From Diaporthe sp. PMI_573 (Eukaryota; Ascomycota; Sordariomycetes; Diaporthales; Diaporthaceae): a DNA stretch of 64,000 bases. Positions 1 through 9,698 of the stretch are shown piece by piece. The notes under the pieces were generated by a model. It worked only from the letters and a program-made list of their open reading frames with translations. It did not search any database and was not told the DNA's origin. The stretch spans positions 558,001 through 622,000 of the forward strand of contig JAJTUP010000037.1 in NCBI GenBank assembly GCA_021399435.1, written 5' to 3'. The number at the start of each line of letters is the position of its first letter. Within the stretch, counting starts at the first letter, position 1. Made by a program: the position numbers and the translations under genes.

Positions 1-1383
1 TGCTGCAACCAAGCTAGCCCCTAAGTCTCGCCTAATACGCCCCTCTCAATCGCGATGTGGACATGAAAGGCAAAAGGCATTGGGAGCATGCGGGCGGGGG
101 AAGTCAAGGAAGATCTCTCCCGGACCTGGCCGGCATGTCATTCATGGCTAGGTATTCTCCTCTGTGCGGTCATCTTGTTTGCGGTAATTTGAATGCCCCA
201 CTCGGTCCCTCCATATGCAAATTCCAAAACCATGTCGGCTGTTCTGTGATAATTTCAAACTCACCTCCAATTCGTTCTTGAATTTCTACCTTGAGCAATT
301 TGGTTCACCTTTGTCGTTGAGGAATTACCAGCCCAAGCATTAGAGGCGGTAGGTATTTGGACCCGGCAGAAAAGGTGCCTCCACATCATGTTTGTCTCCC
401 GCAGGTACTGAGATGCAGAATTGACCCCTACGACAGCTGTAATATGAAGAGGGCAGCCCGCTGAATTTGCCACCCGCTGGACACTATACACAGATCCACA
501 GCCTGCTTTGATGGCCAGTACCCAGTCTCAGCCCTACAAGCATGCCACGGATGGCGTACATGTGCAATATTCCTTTATAGCCGAGGACCTTTGAGGGACT
601 CACTGATTCGTCCGGACTCCGAATTTAGGATCTTGCAAGCTGCAAACTGGTGCGGCCACACATCACCACCACCAAGTGTTGCCGTATGTCAGCACAGTTG
701 GTCTTTGTTTCGGGTACCATGTTGCACAGCGTCTACAGCAGTGTCGTCTCGCGTAGCCGTGCAAGCATGTCGGATACTGGCGATCTAATTCTGGACCTGG
801 AAGGCTTGACAAGCAACGGGCGTGAAAGGTAGGCCATCCCGCGTCGACAATCCCTTTGCCCACTTAGGTAGAGGAGCACGACACCACAGGAGCATCGGCC
901 TCTACGAATCCAGTAGAATTAACCGAAATTAACATACAATAGAATGCGGTCCGCGACCCATCAAACCAAAATGCAAATTAACACTTCACATCTCAGAAGT
1001 CAGCTTGTCCCACGTCTGAGGTCAACATACTCAGCAACGACAGTTGTCACATCCTCTCCAGGCTGCTGACCTTCCCAAGTGAAAAGCGTGGCGGACAGGG
1101 CCGTTCAGGCACAGGGATGGTGCCGAAGGCTGATGAGGGTCTATCAAAGAACCGAGAGGGCTTGGGCAGGACATACTGCGTCCCAGATTACCCGTCCCAA
1201 AGCAAAGTCGCCAGTAAGTCGGGTCAGCAGCAATGCGGCCAAAGCCGAATTCGATATCCGGAAGGAATTCACGACGCTCTACTGTGACTTTATTTCCATC
1301 TGATATCTTGGTCACAGAACGCTCTCATACCTAGGTCCCGCGACCCGGTCTTGGAACAAGGGGAAATCGGTTCAAACGACATG
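1..1383. other. Left-end non-coding region
   Basis: No convincing gene seen. Open frames here are short, overlap on both strands and show no family motif. A minus-strand frame at 1031-1315 is the longest, but it has no recognisable domain and no splice partner I could find. The right end of this stretch contains the 3' flank of the alcohol dehydrogenase gene. Confidence 0.5.
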
Positions 1384-2889
1384 TCACTGACCACCCAAAC
1401 ACATCTCCAAAATTTCCAAAACCTGCTCCTTTTTCTCCAAAGGGATCGCGTTGAACTGGCAGCAGGGGTCCTTGAGGCTGCTTTCCGCGATGGCCTCGAG
1501 CTTGTCCCTCCCTATCCCGTACTCCCCAAGTGTCCTCGGGAAGCCCAACTCGCGGATCACCGCGTCCAGGGCGTCGCCAAGATCTGCCTTCCCCCTCACA
1601 AGCGAGTGCTTCGTGAGCGCCGCCGCGGTATCCGGGTCGTCCCAGAACGCGTCGACAACGAGGACCTGTTGCTGGGCGTTGACCTTTGCGTTGAACTTCT
1701 GCACGGCCGGGAGGCATATGCACGTCGTTTCGGCGTGCGGGACGCCCATGGGTCCGAGTTGGTGTCCGATTCCGTGTGATCCGCCTGTTGTTTTCGATCA
1801 GTCTATCCTTCAGGAACAGGGACAAAGATCTTATGTGAGGGCAAGATCTACCTGCCAGATCTTAGCCTGACTTACCGACTTTGACATCGTAGAGATTCGC
1901 TGCGCGCATACTCTCTGCCGCACCCAATTGGCATCTTAACCGAGCCTTAAGGTCGTCTGGTTCCTGCTTTGTCCTCAGCAGGCCCGGGACGAGCAGCTTG
2001 AGGCCTTGGAGCGAATGCTTGGTTCCATCCGGGTTGGGATTTGAACTGCAAATTGTCTCCACACAGTGGTCTACAGCTCTCAGGCCAGTAGAGAGCCATA
2101 CTTTCTGCGGAGTTGTTTGTGTGAGGGCAGCGTCCCTTGAACAATGTCAGTAAGTGGTGCTGTGTTCTCTGGTATCTCTCATTTGGACCCTCGAGCTTGT
2201 CAACGGTCAGAATATTTGCCTCCCATAACACTTACATAACAATGACAGATATGCCGACCTTTCCAGGATTCTGAAAAAGCTGCTTGTGATGCGTGACATC
2301 GTTGGTTGCACCACCCGGCGGGTTGAACTCGCCGGCGCTGAGAGTCGTAGTGACGGATACTATCGGAATGACAGACTTGTGGACGGTGTCTGGAGCATCT
2401 GCAGGCACGGGCTTGTTGAACCTAAGCGCAAGGCTCGTCCGGAAGAGGAGATCCAGGTCCTCGGCGTTGTTGACGCCGTTCGCCAGAGCCTAGAAATGGT
2501 GAGACCACAACCGACCACGGTGACGGGCGGCTTACAAGAGACACGGCCTTGGCGCCGTCAATGAGACTCCCACCTCCAACGGTGACTATTGCGTCTGCCC
2601 CCGATTCCTTGACCTCACGCATAACCTGCAGGACTTCGGAGTAGTATGTATGCGGCCGCATACCAATGTGAGTCCCTACGATGCTGACATTATCACTATT
2701 CAGAGCAGATTTAAGCCTCTCAACAACATCTGTCGTCTTGCTGAGCGACTCAGATATTACCAGGAACGGCTTTAGTCTGTTGAGGGTCGTGACCAGATGC
2801 TTTGCGCAGGCTTCCGGGTAAGGCAGACCATGGGTGATGATGGGGAACTCCTTGTCAGGGTCGAATCGCTCAATGCTCTCCGCTGCCAT
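1384..2889 (-). CDS. Iron-containing alcohol dehydrogenase, 4 exons
   Basis: Predicted NAD(P)-dependent, metal-dependent alcohol dehydrogenase of the Fe-ADH/maleylacetate reductase superfamily, probably cytosolic. Exons are 2536-2889, 2236-2489, 1876-2135 and 1384-1784. The splices are gtaagc/ctag, gtaagt/caag and gtaagt/acag, and the joined frame closes at 422 residues. Visible signatures are the nucleotide-binding GGGSLIDGAKAV near residue 110, PIVSVTTTLSAGEFNPPGG in the middle, the metal-ligand segment STGLRAVDHCVET, and SHGIGHQLGPMGVPHAETTC, which holds the remaining His ligands. Length fits the family. The start is the ATG of MAAESIERFD; no in-frame upstream ATG fits better. The substrate cannot be read from sequence: maleylacetate reductases and lactaldehyde- or butanol-type dehydrogenases share this fold. 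It lies next to a decayed transporter, so it may be a survivor of a catabolic pair, which is inference only. Confidence 0.88.
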
Positions 2890-3576
2890 ATTGAACCTTT
2901 CAGCGTCTCTTCCAGCGCGTCTTCACAACAAAAATGGACAAGATGAGTAGAGTTGGATGAAGCACGATAACTACCGAGACGGAGAGTTAGAGAGAGCGGG
3001 GTCGACATTGCACAACTTCATGATGACACATTCCCTGTAATGTTTTCCTCCGTCAGATTTGCTAGTCTATGAAACCTAGATACGGCGCACCGTCCAATTG
3101 CAGGGACGGGCTGCCGCATACCGGGTTTGCCGGGATTATACATATCAGTCGTCTGCGTTCGGACACCAAAGCGTTTACTACGTCCCCTGCCAAATGGATA
3201 GAAGCGTTGGGTGTTGATTATTATAAACAGGTTCTCAGCACACAATTCGAGCGAGCCACACAGCCACGCTCATAAACTAAATAAAATCATGCAAGCGGTG
3301 AGTTCAGAATAGCATTTATTTGGACACCGATTCTTCATTGCGCTGCTCTGGTACGCGGGTACAACACCTTTTGATGGCCGTGATACAAAAGCTCTCCCCG
3401 TGAAGTCAGTCATATTATCTACCGTGACCAATAGTCAAGCAGGAGACCGTCCCTCTCAGGGTGCCGCTCGAAGAATGGCCCCTTTCGCTACAGCTAGTTC
3501 ATTGCATTTGGTGGTAGGTATATAATTCACCAAGTCAGCAAAAGAACATGCAGTTTCTGTTGCCATTCGGCGACTC
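2890..3576. other. Intergenic: Fe-ADH promoter and 3' flank of OPT pseudogene
   Basis: Upstream DNA of the minus-strand dehydrogenase and the downstream end of the decayed transporter. I could not find the expected last small C-terminal exon of the transporter here. No other gene seen. Confidence 0.5.
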
Positions 3577-6150
3577 ACGTTATTTCCCCACCAGTCAGGC
3601 ATCGTGACTCACAGGCAAGTTGATGGCGAACATGATGGTGGTGGCGCAGACCTGTGTCCCGCGGTCGAGACCCGTCCCCAGCAGATAGTTATACTTGCGG
3701 AACCATACAGGGTGCACCCAAAGGATGTATCCCATGAACACCAGAGAAAGCAGGTCAGAAGTCATGAGATTGGTCTTCCCATAGACAGGGAAGATGGTGT
3801 CGCCATAGAGGAGCATCGTCATGTTGCAACGTGTCTCGATGCTCCAGCCCGGCTTGTACTTGTGGACAACGTAGGTGATGGCCACCAAGGCAGGGCCAAT
3901 GAGGAAGGAATAGTAAATCCAGCTGTAAGGGGAGCCTTCATCGAAGAGAACCTTGGGGCCCAGGATACCCCACAGCACCGAGAGTGAATAGTAGCTCTTC
4001 GTCTTCGAGGCGAGCCAGGCGTTCGAGTCCATCTTCCCAATCAGGGTCTCCTTGCCGACTAAGGCCGTATCAGCAAATAGTCCACACTCCAGCCATCAAA
4101 ACCACTATGCCGGTAAATGAGTACTTACTGCGATCTATCACCAGACGCATGATGCCGTAATTTATGAATGGTCCAAGGAGCGTGCCATGGACTTGGCCCC
4201 AGAACATCTCCTTCTCGGGGATCTTCATGTAACACCCAAACTTGTAGTCCGAGGCCAGGTTAAGGTTCTGCTCCAAGATCTGTCGGCCGTAGGTCATGCA
4301 CGTAAGGACGGTCGTCGGGTTCCCTGGGAACATCGCTCCAGCCACGAGCTCCGACAGAAATGCCATGCCGACTTGCACGTTGGCCACACCCCAGAGCATA
4401 CCGTTCGGAAAAGTGCAAATGACCGAGACAAGCGTGATGACAATGAATCCCCACCAGGGCAGACCCATTTCCGCGCCGTCTATACAACCTAGGGACAAGG
4501 GCCAGGCAAGGGATCAAGAGCGCGATGTACCACCAATGGGGAACCCGCTCGGTACGGCTCATGAGCTTCAGGTATGGATCGTTGTAGTCGTCTTGGACGT
4601 TCCTGAGCGCATCGCGGAAAGCCTTGTACGACTCCTTACCGTACCAGAGGATCGAGTAGGCCAAGGCGGCTGTGGATGCGGCGAAACCGAAGAAGAAGTA
4701 CATGGCGTATGATGTGGACCAGCGAGGAGGGGAGTAGGCGTCCATTGCCGTCTGGTTCAGGGTGTAATCCGGCGTGAGGGTCCGACTGATGTTGTAAGTG
4801 TTTCCGGTAAGATCGAAAGTGCCAGACGTCATTGGTGGGTAGTTCTTCGAGTTGGTCATGCTGGTGAAGTACATGATCGGGTACAACAGCCAGCAGCAAA
4901 AGATAGCACAGGCGATCTGGTGCGAATTGGCCCATAGCGGTGTGTACAGGGGAGAGAGGAAGCTTGCGTAGTTCCAATCCAAAGTGAAGTCGAGCACTCC
5001 GAAGCCATCTTCTATACGTCAGCTGACTACCACCAATATAAGAGGGTAAACTGGGAGGGGACGCCTGATTCTGCCTAGCTCGAATCATGCAATTGGATTG
5101 AGTGCAAACTCATAAGCTGGCTATACTTACAGTATCCCCAACCCATCAAAAAGGCCTTCCATTGTCCATGTCCAAAGTAGCATAGCAAAGGGAGGGAAGA
5201 AAGGAGAAAAGAATATAAAGCCAGGAATCCACTGATAGCAAAAGTTAGCACAGGCCACAATAGCGAAGCACCTTAGTGATTTCTTGGTGACCGATGGATT
5301 ACTGTGCAAGCGTTGAATAATGCCACATTGGGGAGAGCTGCACTGGAGTTAGCTGCAAGCTTGAAGTGTCAGAAATCTGACGTGCCGAAGAGCCCTGCTT
5401 ACCTCCAGGATAGTAGATATTAGGCGGGCGAACGAGGATATCACGATGTATCCTGGTGAAGGCGTACCCGATCATCTGGGAAGTCAACAAGAAATAAATG
5501 CCCCAGCCAGGGTTAATATTGCAACCATAGTACAATTCTAATGCTGATAAAGGACCAAGACCTGGTGGTCAGTTAGTTGATTCTTGTTCGTCTATGACAT
5601 ATAGACACCCAGAAACCATGTGGTAACCTACCATAGGCAGCATAACAGGAATCCCAGTACGCAACAATGATCAATGCATGCTCTTTTGCGTTCTATGGAC
5701 CCGGGTTCAGGCTAAACGATTTTTCAAAGGTGGTAAAAGTCCTCTTGGGGAGGTACTTAGCCACTAGATCGTTGTTAGTGACTTGTGTTTATTTGCGTGG
5801 AAGACAAAATATTCTTCTATGGCGTAGCGACTATTGTGTGTTCTCTAGACGGAGGACCAAAGGGAAACTTGCTCATAAAGGAAAGACTCTGTTCCAAGCC
5901 CACTTACTTGCGTCTCCCATACCCCACGATAGCAACTGGACTGCGTAGGAGCTAAGAGTCTAATAGTATGGTTTGAAGTAATATATTGTTGAGATGGCAC
6001 AACCAATAACTGCCCAGAACGTGGTCAAAAACCAGAAAAGAAACGTCAGAATGGGTTTGCTACAGATGTATCAGACAGTAGTCTCGAAGAATGGCATCGA
6101 TGATCTTAATAAGCCTGTTCACTTGAAGTCATTATGCAAGTCAGCAGTCT
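3577..6150 (-). pseudogene. Decayed OPT-family oligopeptide transporter
   Basis: Remnant of a small-OPT-family proton-coupled oligopeptide (or metal-chelate) transporter of the plasma membrane. Family segments appear in order on the minus strand: a TM segment around WFLTTFWAVIGCAIS (about 6030), SYAVQLLSWGMGDA, KYLPKRTFTTF, NPGP(stop)NAKEHALI, LGPLSALELYYG, RDILVRPPNIYYPG, SSLPLLCYFGHGQWKAF, WNYASFLSPLYTPLWAN, GLPWWGFIVI, DYKFGCYMKIPEKEMF, SPYSWIYY, HPVWFRKYNYLLG and MPDWWGNN. Breaks: TAG at 5960-5962, TAG at 5693-5695 inside the hallmark NPGPW-KEH motif, and frame changes near 5309 (between FNA and LHSNPSV), near 5215 (after PGFIF), at 4498-4500 (one extra base before SLGC) and near 3600. 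Several introns still have good GT-AG sites, so this was a normal gene. The N-terminal hydrophilic region is not found. A sequencing artefact could explain one break but hardly six. Confidence 0.87.
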
Positions 6151-6804
6151 TTGCGACTATGGGGTTCAGATCTAATATGAGTTAATATACTATAACTAGC
6201 TGTTCACACATTTTCCTTGCCCAGTAGACGCTTATAGCAATGTGGTCGTGCCAACGGCAGGGATTTTATAATACAACGTTACTTACCCAGTTTCCAACAC
6301 TCCAACGGCCGAGTTACGGCCCCCGAACATCGACCTGCCGGGGATGCTTTGCACACCGCCAGCACAAGACACAACCAAACCCAGGGGCGTAGAGTCCGGG
6401 GGGGGGGAGGCTAAATTTGCCTCTCAATAACTTCATAAAACTAAGGGCTCGTTCGTTTCCTGGATTAGGGAATTCCATGCACGACAAATATGTGCGTATG
6501 CATAGGCATCCATTGATGGCTGCGTGTGTATGATAGCGGGCACCTGCGTGTTCACTAGGCATTACGTTGCTTATGGTTACATTGAAAGGTACACGACACG
6601 ATTCAAAAAAAAAAAAAAAAAAAAAAAAGCCAACAAAGACGCCGTGATTGCAATTTTGTGAATATCAGGCTGTTCTCGCGAAATCGGTCTCCGTTGTATT
6701 GTTTATTTTCAATGTGAATACTAATTTTCCATTGTATCAGCTCCCACGACCAAGAGATTCGTCTCACGTGCCACATGTCTCAGTCCTTCGTCAACTCTAT
6801 TTAT
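6151..6804. other. AT-rich intergenic region
   Basis: AT-rich DNA upstream of the OPT remnant, grading into the 3' flank of the small secreted protein gene. It contains a run of 10 G (6398-6407) and a run of 24 A (6605-6628). No gene seen. Confidence 0.5.
6605..6628. repeat. Poly(A) homopolymer, 24 nt
   Basis: Uninterrupted run of 24 adenines, the longest homopolymer in the window. It could be a retroposon tail or simple slippage. No retroelement-like coding sequence or flanking target-site duplication was recognised beside it. Confidence 0.95.
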
Positions 6805-7197
6805 TTACCAACCTCCGTTGGGGCACGTAGAAGCACCATTACGAGCCCAACCGCAGCATGAGCCGTCACCGCCACCGGGACCAACACACTGTAATGACCC
6901 ATTTCAGTATTGTGAATTGCTAGTGGAGAGGAAACCATGTGACTCACCGAACCAATATCGCAAGGGTAGTCGATCAAGCCCCATCGGCAAGAAGACCCAT
7001 TGCACGACTTCATTTTCGAGTTAGCAATGAAAAACCCAGGTGTGAAACCAGGAGCGACTCACTCCAGTGGAGCTGAAATCAGAAGGACAGTCCTTCCGCT
7101 TGAAAATCCGGTTGGGGTGTGTCTCCTCGGGAGAAGTGGGTGCGGCAATGGCAGCAGAGAATGCCGAAGCAAAAGCGAAGAGTGACATGAATTGCAT
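6805..7197 (-). CDS. Small secreted cysteine-rich protein, 92 aa, 3 exons
   Basis: Exons are 7063-7197, 6948-7007 and 6805-6888, all phase 0 (45, 20 and 27 codons plus stop), with introns of 55 and 59 nt (gtgagt donors; aag and cag acceptors). The product starts MQFMSLFAFASAFSAAIAA, a clear signal peptide with cleavage expected after Ala-18 or Ala-19. A short acidic stretch then reaches FKRKD, a possible Kex2 site at residues 32-35. The mature part is Gly/Ser-rich with eight Cys at 37, 47, 52, 61, 66, 76, 77 and 87, enough for four disulfides, and it ends at PNGGW. No enzyme family is recognised. Size, signal peptide, Cys density and a dedicated TATA box fit a secreted effector- or defensin-like small protein; that role is inference. 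Two of the three exons are too short to be found as ordinary open frames, so automated annotation may miss this gene. Confidence 0.8.
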
Positions 7198-7212
7198 TGT
7201 GGGCAAGGTGGT

Positions 7213-7245
7213 TCAAGTCTTTGGGGAAATTGAAGTGTTGTTCAT
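7213..7245 (-). other. Upstream ORF of 10 codons in the leader of the secreted-protein gene
   Basis: ATG at 7245 followed by ten codons and TGA at 7213-7215, ending 15 nt before the main ATG at 7197. If the TATA box at 7309-7316 sets the transcription start, this uORF lies in the 5' UTR and would lower translation of the main frame. Function is inferred from position only. Confidence 0.4.
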
Positions 7246-7308
7246 TTGATGGGGTTCTTGATGGGAGGATTCTGAAAACCGAAACCAGAGAGCAGACGCA
7301 AACCCCAA

Positions 7309-7316
7309 CTTATATA
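7309..7316 (-). promoter_or_regulatory. TATA box of the small secreted protein gene
   Basis: The minus strand reads GTATATAAG here, 112 nt upstream of the main ATG (7197). That is a normal distance for a TATA box with a short 5' UTR. Most genes in this window lack such a clear TATA element; its presence fits a strongly regulated gene. Confidence 0.6.
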
Positions 7317-8492
7317 CAAAAGAAGCCAGCCTTGTCAGATTGCCCCTCGCCTCGCACGGCACCGAATCCATGCAGCAGGCCTGCTCAGCCTTCGAGTCAC
7401 TACGCCTCGTCTTGTCATTATGGTAGTTGATGCTCGAACAAGAATGCCGGCACTGGGACCCCGAGAATACTGGGGACTCAGAACTGAAGATCCGAACCAA
7501 CAGCATTCCACGGTACTCTGAAGAGCAGGCAGAAGCACAAGAGTGGATGTACCATATTTTGGACCAGGTCGATTACTCTCATCTCCAACCAACAGCACCT
7601 CACATTACTCTAAAGAGCCGGCGGAAGGAAGCAAAGGAGTGGAACTACCGTCTTCAGGACCCGCCACTTGGGGTATCAGACAATAGAGCTTGCCACCTTG
7701 GCTGCGATTCAGATGATGCCGTTCCGCGCCTGCTGCTGCATGTGCTTGCATTGGAGCGGCGGCGGCTGGCGTCATGCCTCTGAAGATCTCTGACAACGAC
7801 CGGCGGATGTCGGCAGTATGAGACCAGCATGTAGTCAGCTTAGAGGAAGTCAACTCTGCGCCAAGTCTTGCTAAGTTGTCGGAGTGGGCCCCGACCATAA
7901 AGTTGAGTTCGCGATGAATGTCCCCTCAGACATTGACGACCCTGGCAACACCGCCCATACCCGCACCGTCCTCTCCCCACCGGTCTGGATCCGTTAGACT
8001 GCACGTAGAACACCATGCGATCTCACTCAGCAGCAACAGCTGGCAAGTCTGGTGCTCTAAAACCACAACAACTAATAATAATGACGCCAGCCGTACGCTA
8101 GTCTCACAACTCTGTGTGAAGGGACTATCCTGCCGAGACCCGTAGCTGGTCCCGTGTCAGGGCAGCGCAGCGATTCCTCAGCTGACTGTAACAGGAAGAC
8201 GCAGTGCCTGCAAGAAAACACGTCCAGGATTAGAATGTCTTAATATTGTCTCAAGCTGCCAACGTGTGCCAAATATCAGGCGGATGAGAGGCAGACCTAT
8301 GATGCTAGAGCCTGAATAGACACATTGCACCCCAAAAAAGAAAAAGAAAGAAGAGGGGAGCGTCCCAAGCAAAAAGGCAGAACCAGCCCAGCGTCCCCGA
8401 GAGAAAAGCAAAAGTCGTGGAGCCATCGTACATTTATCATAAAGCGCCGGGCAGTTGAGAAACACCTCCCTTCACCAGCCCATCCTCCCAGC
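7317..8492. other. Intergenic region between secreted-protein gene and GH17 gene
   Basis: Upstream promoter DNA of the secreted-protein gene and the 3' flank of the glucanase. A diverged direct repeat lies at 7511-7649. A plus-strand open frame at 7427-7783 has no recognisable motif and I do not call it. Confidence 0.5.
7511..7649 (+). repeat. Diverged direct repeat, two copies about 92 nt apart
   Basis: Copy 1 (about 7511-7553) and copy 2 (about 7603-7649) share the pattern TACTCTrAAGAGC-GGC-GAAG-A-AAG-AGTGGA-yTACC with a few substitutions and small indels. It looks like an old local duplication. No function is visible. Confidence 0.5.
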
Positions 8493-9698
8493 TCACGCAG
8501 AAGGAGCATTGGCAGTTCCTATCCCCCAGTACTGCTCCGCGTAGAATGTCGGCGGGTCTGCCTTCTTCCAAAGGTCGTTGAACGCCGAGAACAGCACCAT
8601 GTCCTGCGGGTTGCTGGCGAACGCCGCCCGGATGCTGCTGATAGCCGCCGCCTGCTGCTCGACGCCCGGCACCGCCTGCCCGTTGGCAGAACCCTGCCAC
8701 GGCCAGCCCGACTCGGTCACGCGCACTCGGGCAGACGGGTCACCGAGCTTGTTGCGGATGTTCTGCACCTGGTTGGCCACGAACACCCCGGCCTGTCCCG
8801 GCGCCGTGTTGGGGTCAAAGAAGGGGTGGATGTTGCACGCGCAGTAGTCGCTCGCCTTGCACAGCTCCGGGTGCGCCAACACTGCCACGAACGTGTCCAC
8901 GGTCACCACGGGACCCGTCCAGCCCGACTGCTTCAGCAGAGCCCTGCCGCTCTTGAGCGCGTCCAGGATCTGCTGCGGAGATGCCTGCCCGTTGTTGACC
9001 AGCTCGTTTCCGATGCTGACCGTGTCGACGACCGACCAGTCCTTCTGGATACCCTGCACCAGCGTCGCGACCTGGTCGCCCAGGTTGTCGAGGCTGAAGA
9101 GGCCGAAGAACACCTTGAGGTTGTTGGCCTTGGCGGCGGCGTAGACGTTGGGGATCTGGCCGCAGTCGATACCGTACACACGCACGAATCCGTAGGTCTT
9201 ACCGATGACACCAAAGTCCTGCATGATCTGGGTGGCCGACTTGCAACCCCCATCTGCGTTGTAGGGGGCGTACGCGACTCCGAAAAGGCCATCGCCGGTG
9301 GCATTATTGACGGGCGAACCAGGACCTTGTGGCGGCGCGCCACCCGTGGGAGCTACCGGTACTCCAGTCACAGTACGGGTTCCGGGAGGCGAATGGGCTG
9401 CCTTTCCCGCCGCCGGCGTACTGCTAGTAGGTGGGACGAGGACGACCATAGCCTCCGCCGTCGTCACAGGCGTGCCATTCTTGTCGACAAAGACGACAAT
9501 CTCCGGGAGAGAGGTCGCCTGGGTGCGGGAACCGTCCGTGATTGTGACCGTCTTGCCCGCTAGATTCAGCGATCTGGCAGCGAGGTTGTTGGCCTGGACA
9601 TGGTCGTGGACCCTGCGGTGGTGGTGGTGGTGGTGGTGCTCTGCGGTGGCTAGGGAGAGCGCAGCGAGGCCCGCTACTGCTGTGGTGATGAGTCGCAT
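8493..9698 (-). CDS. Secreted GH17 glucan endo-1,3-beta-glucosidase (Scw4/Scw10 type)
   Basis: Single-exon gene of 401 residues for a cell-wall beta-1,3-glucanase or transglucosylase of glycoside hydrolase family 17. The signal peptide MRLITTAVAGLAALSLATA is followed by seven consecutive His (21-27), a variable Thr/Pro/Gly-rich linker to about residue 135, and then the catalytic barrel. The proton donor Glu-232 sits in VSIGNELV and the nucleophile Glu-329 in VTESGWPW. The FGVAYAPY opening is typical of fungal wall GH17 proteins. An upstream ATG at 9722 would add MTEPNWPK before the signal peptide, so the start at 9698 is preferred. It probably remodels the wall glucan made by the synthase encoded further right on the same strand; the two genes are not adjacent enough to suggest shared control. 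Confidence 0.93.
   Translation of the reverse strand: MRLITTAVAGLAALSLATAEHHHHHHHRRVHDHVQANNLAARSLNLAGKTVTITDGSRTQATSLPEIVVFVDKNGTPVTTAEAMVVLVPPTSSTPAAGKAAHSPPGTRTVTGVPVAPTGGAPPQGPGSPVNNATGDGLFGVAYAPYNADGGCKSATQIMQDFGVIGKTYGFVRVYGIDCGQIPNVYAAAKANNLKVFFGLFSLDNLGDQVATLVQGIQKDWSVVDTVSIGNELVNNGQASPQQILDALKSGRALLKQSGWTGPVVTVDTFVAVLAHPELCKASDYCACNIHPFFDPNTAPGQAGVFVANQVQNIRNKLGDPSARVRVTESGWPWQGSANGQAVPGVEQQAAAISSIRAAFASNPQDMVLFSAFNDLWKKADPPTFYAEQYWGIGTANAPSA

Noticed and set aside
5693..5695. Possibility that the TAG in the OPT NPGP motif is inside an intron
   Set aside because: Conserved residues continue in the same frame directly on both sides (SLNPGP and NAKEHALI), with no splice sites between.
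6605..6628. Poly(A) tract as a retroposon tail
   Set aside because: No retroelement coding sequence upstream and no target-site duplication seen; simple slippage is enough.
7427..7783. 118-codon plus-strand frame
   Set aside because: Covers the diverged direct repeat and has no conserved feature; more likely non-coding.
8325..9563. 412-codon plus-strand open frame
   Set aside because: It is the antisense of the GH17 gene, Arg/Val/Leu-rich translation of a GC-rich complementary strand with no motif.
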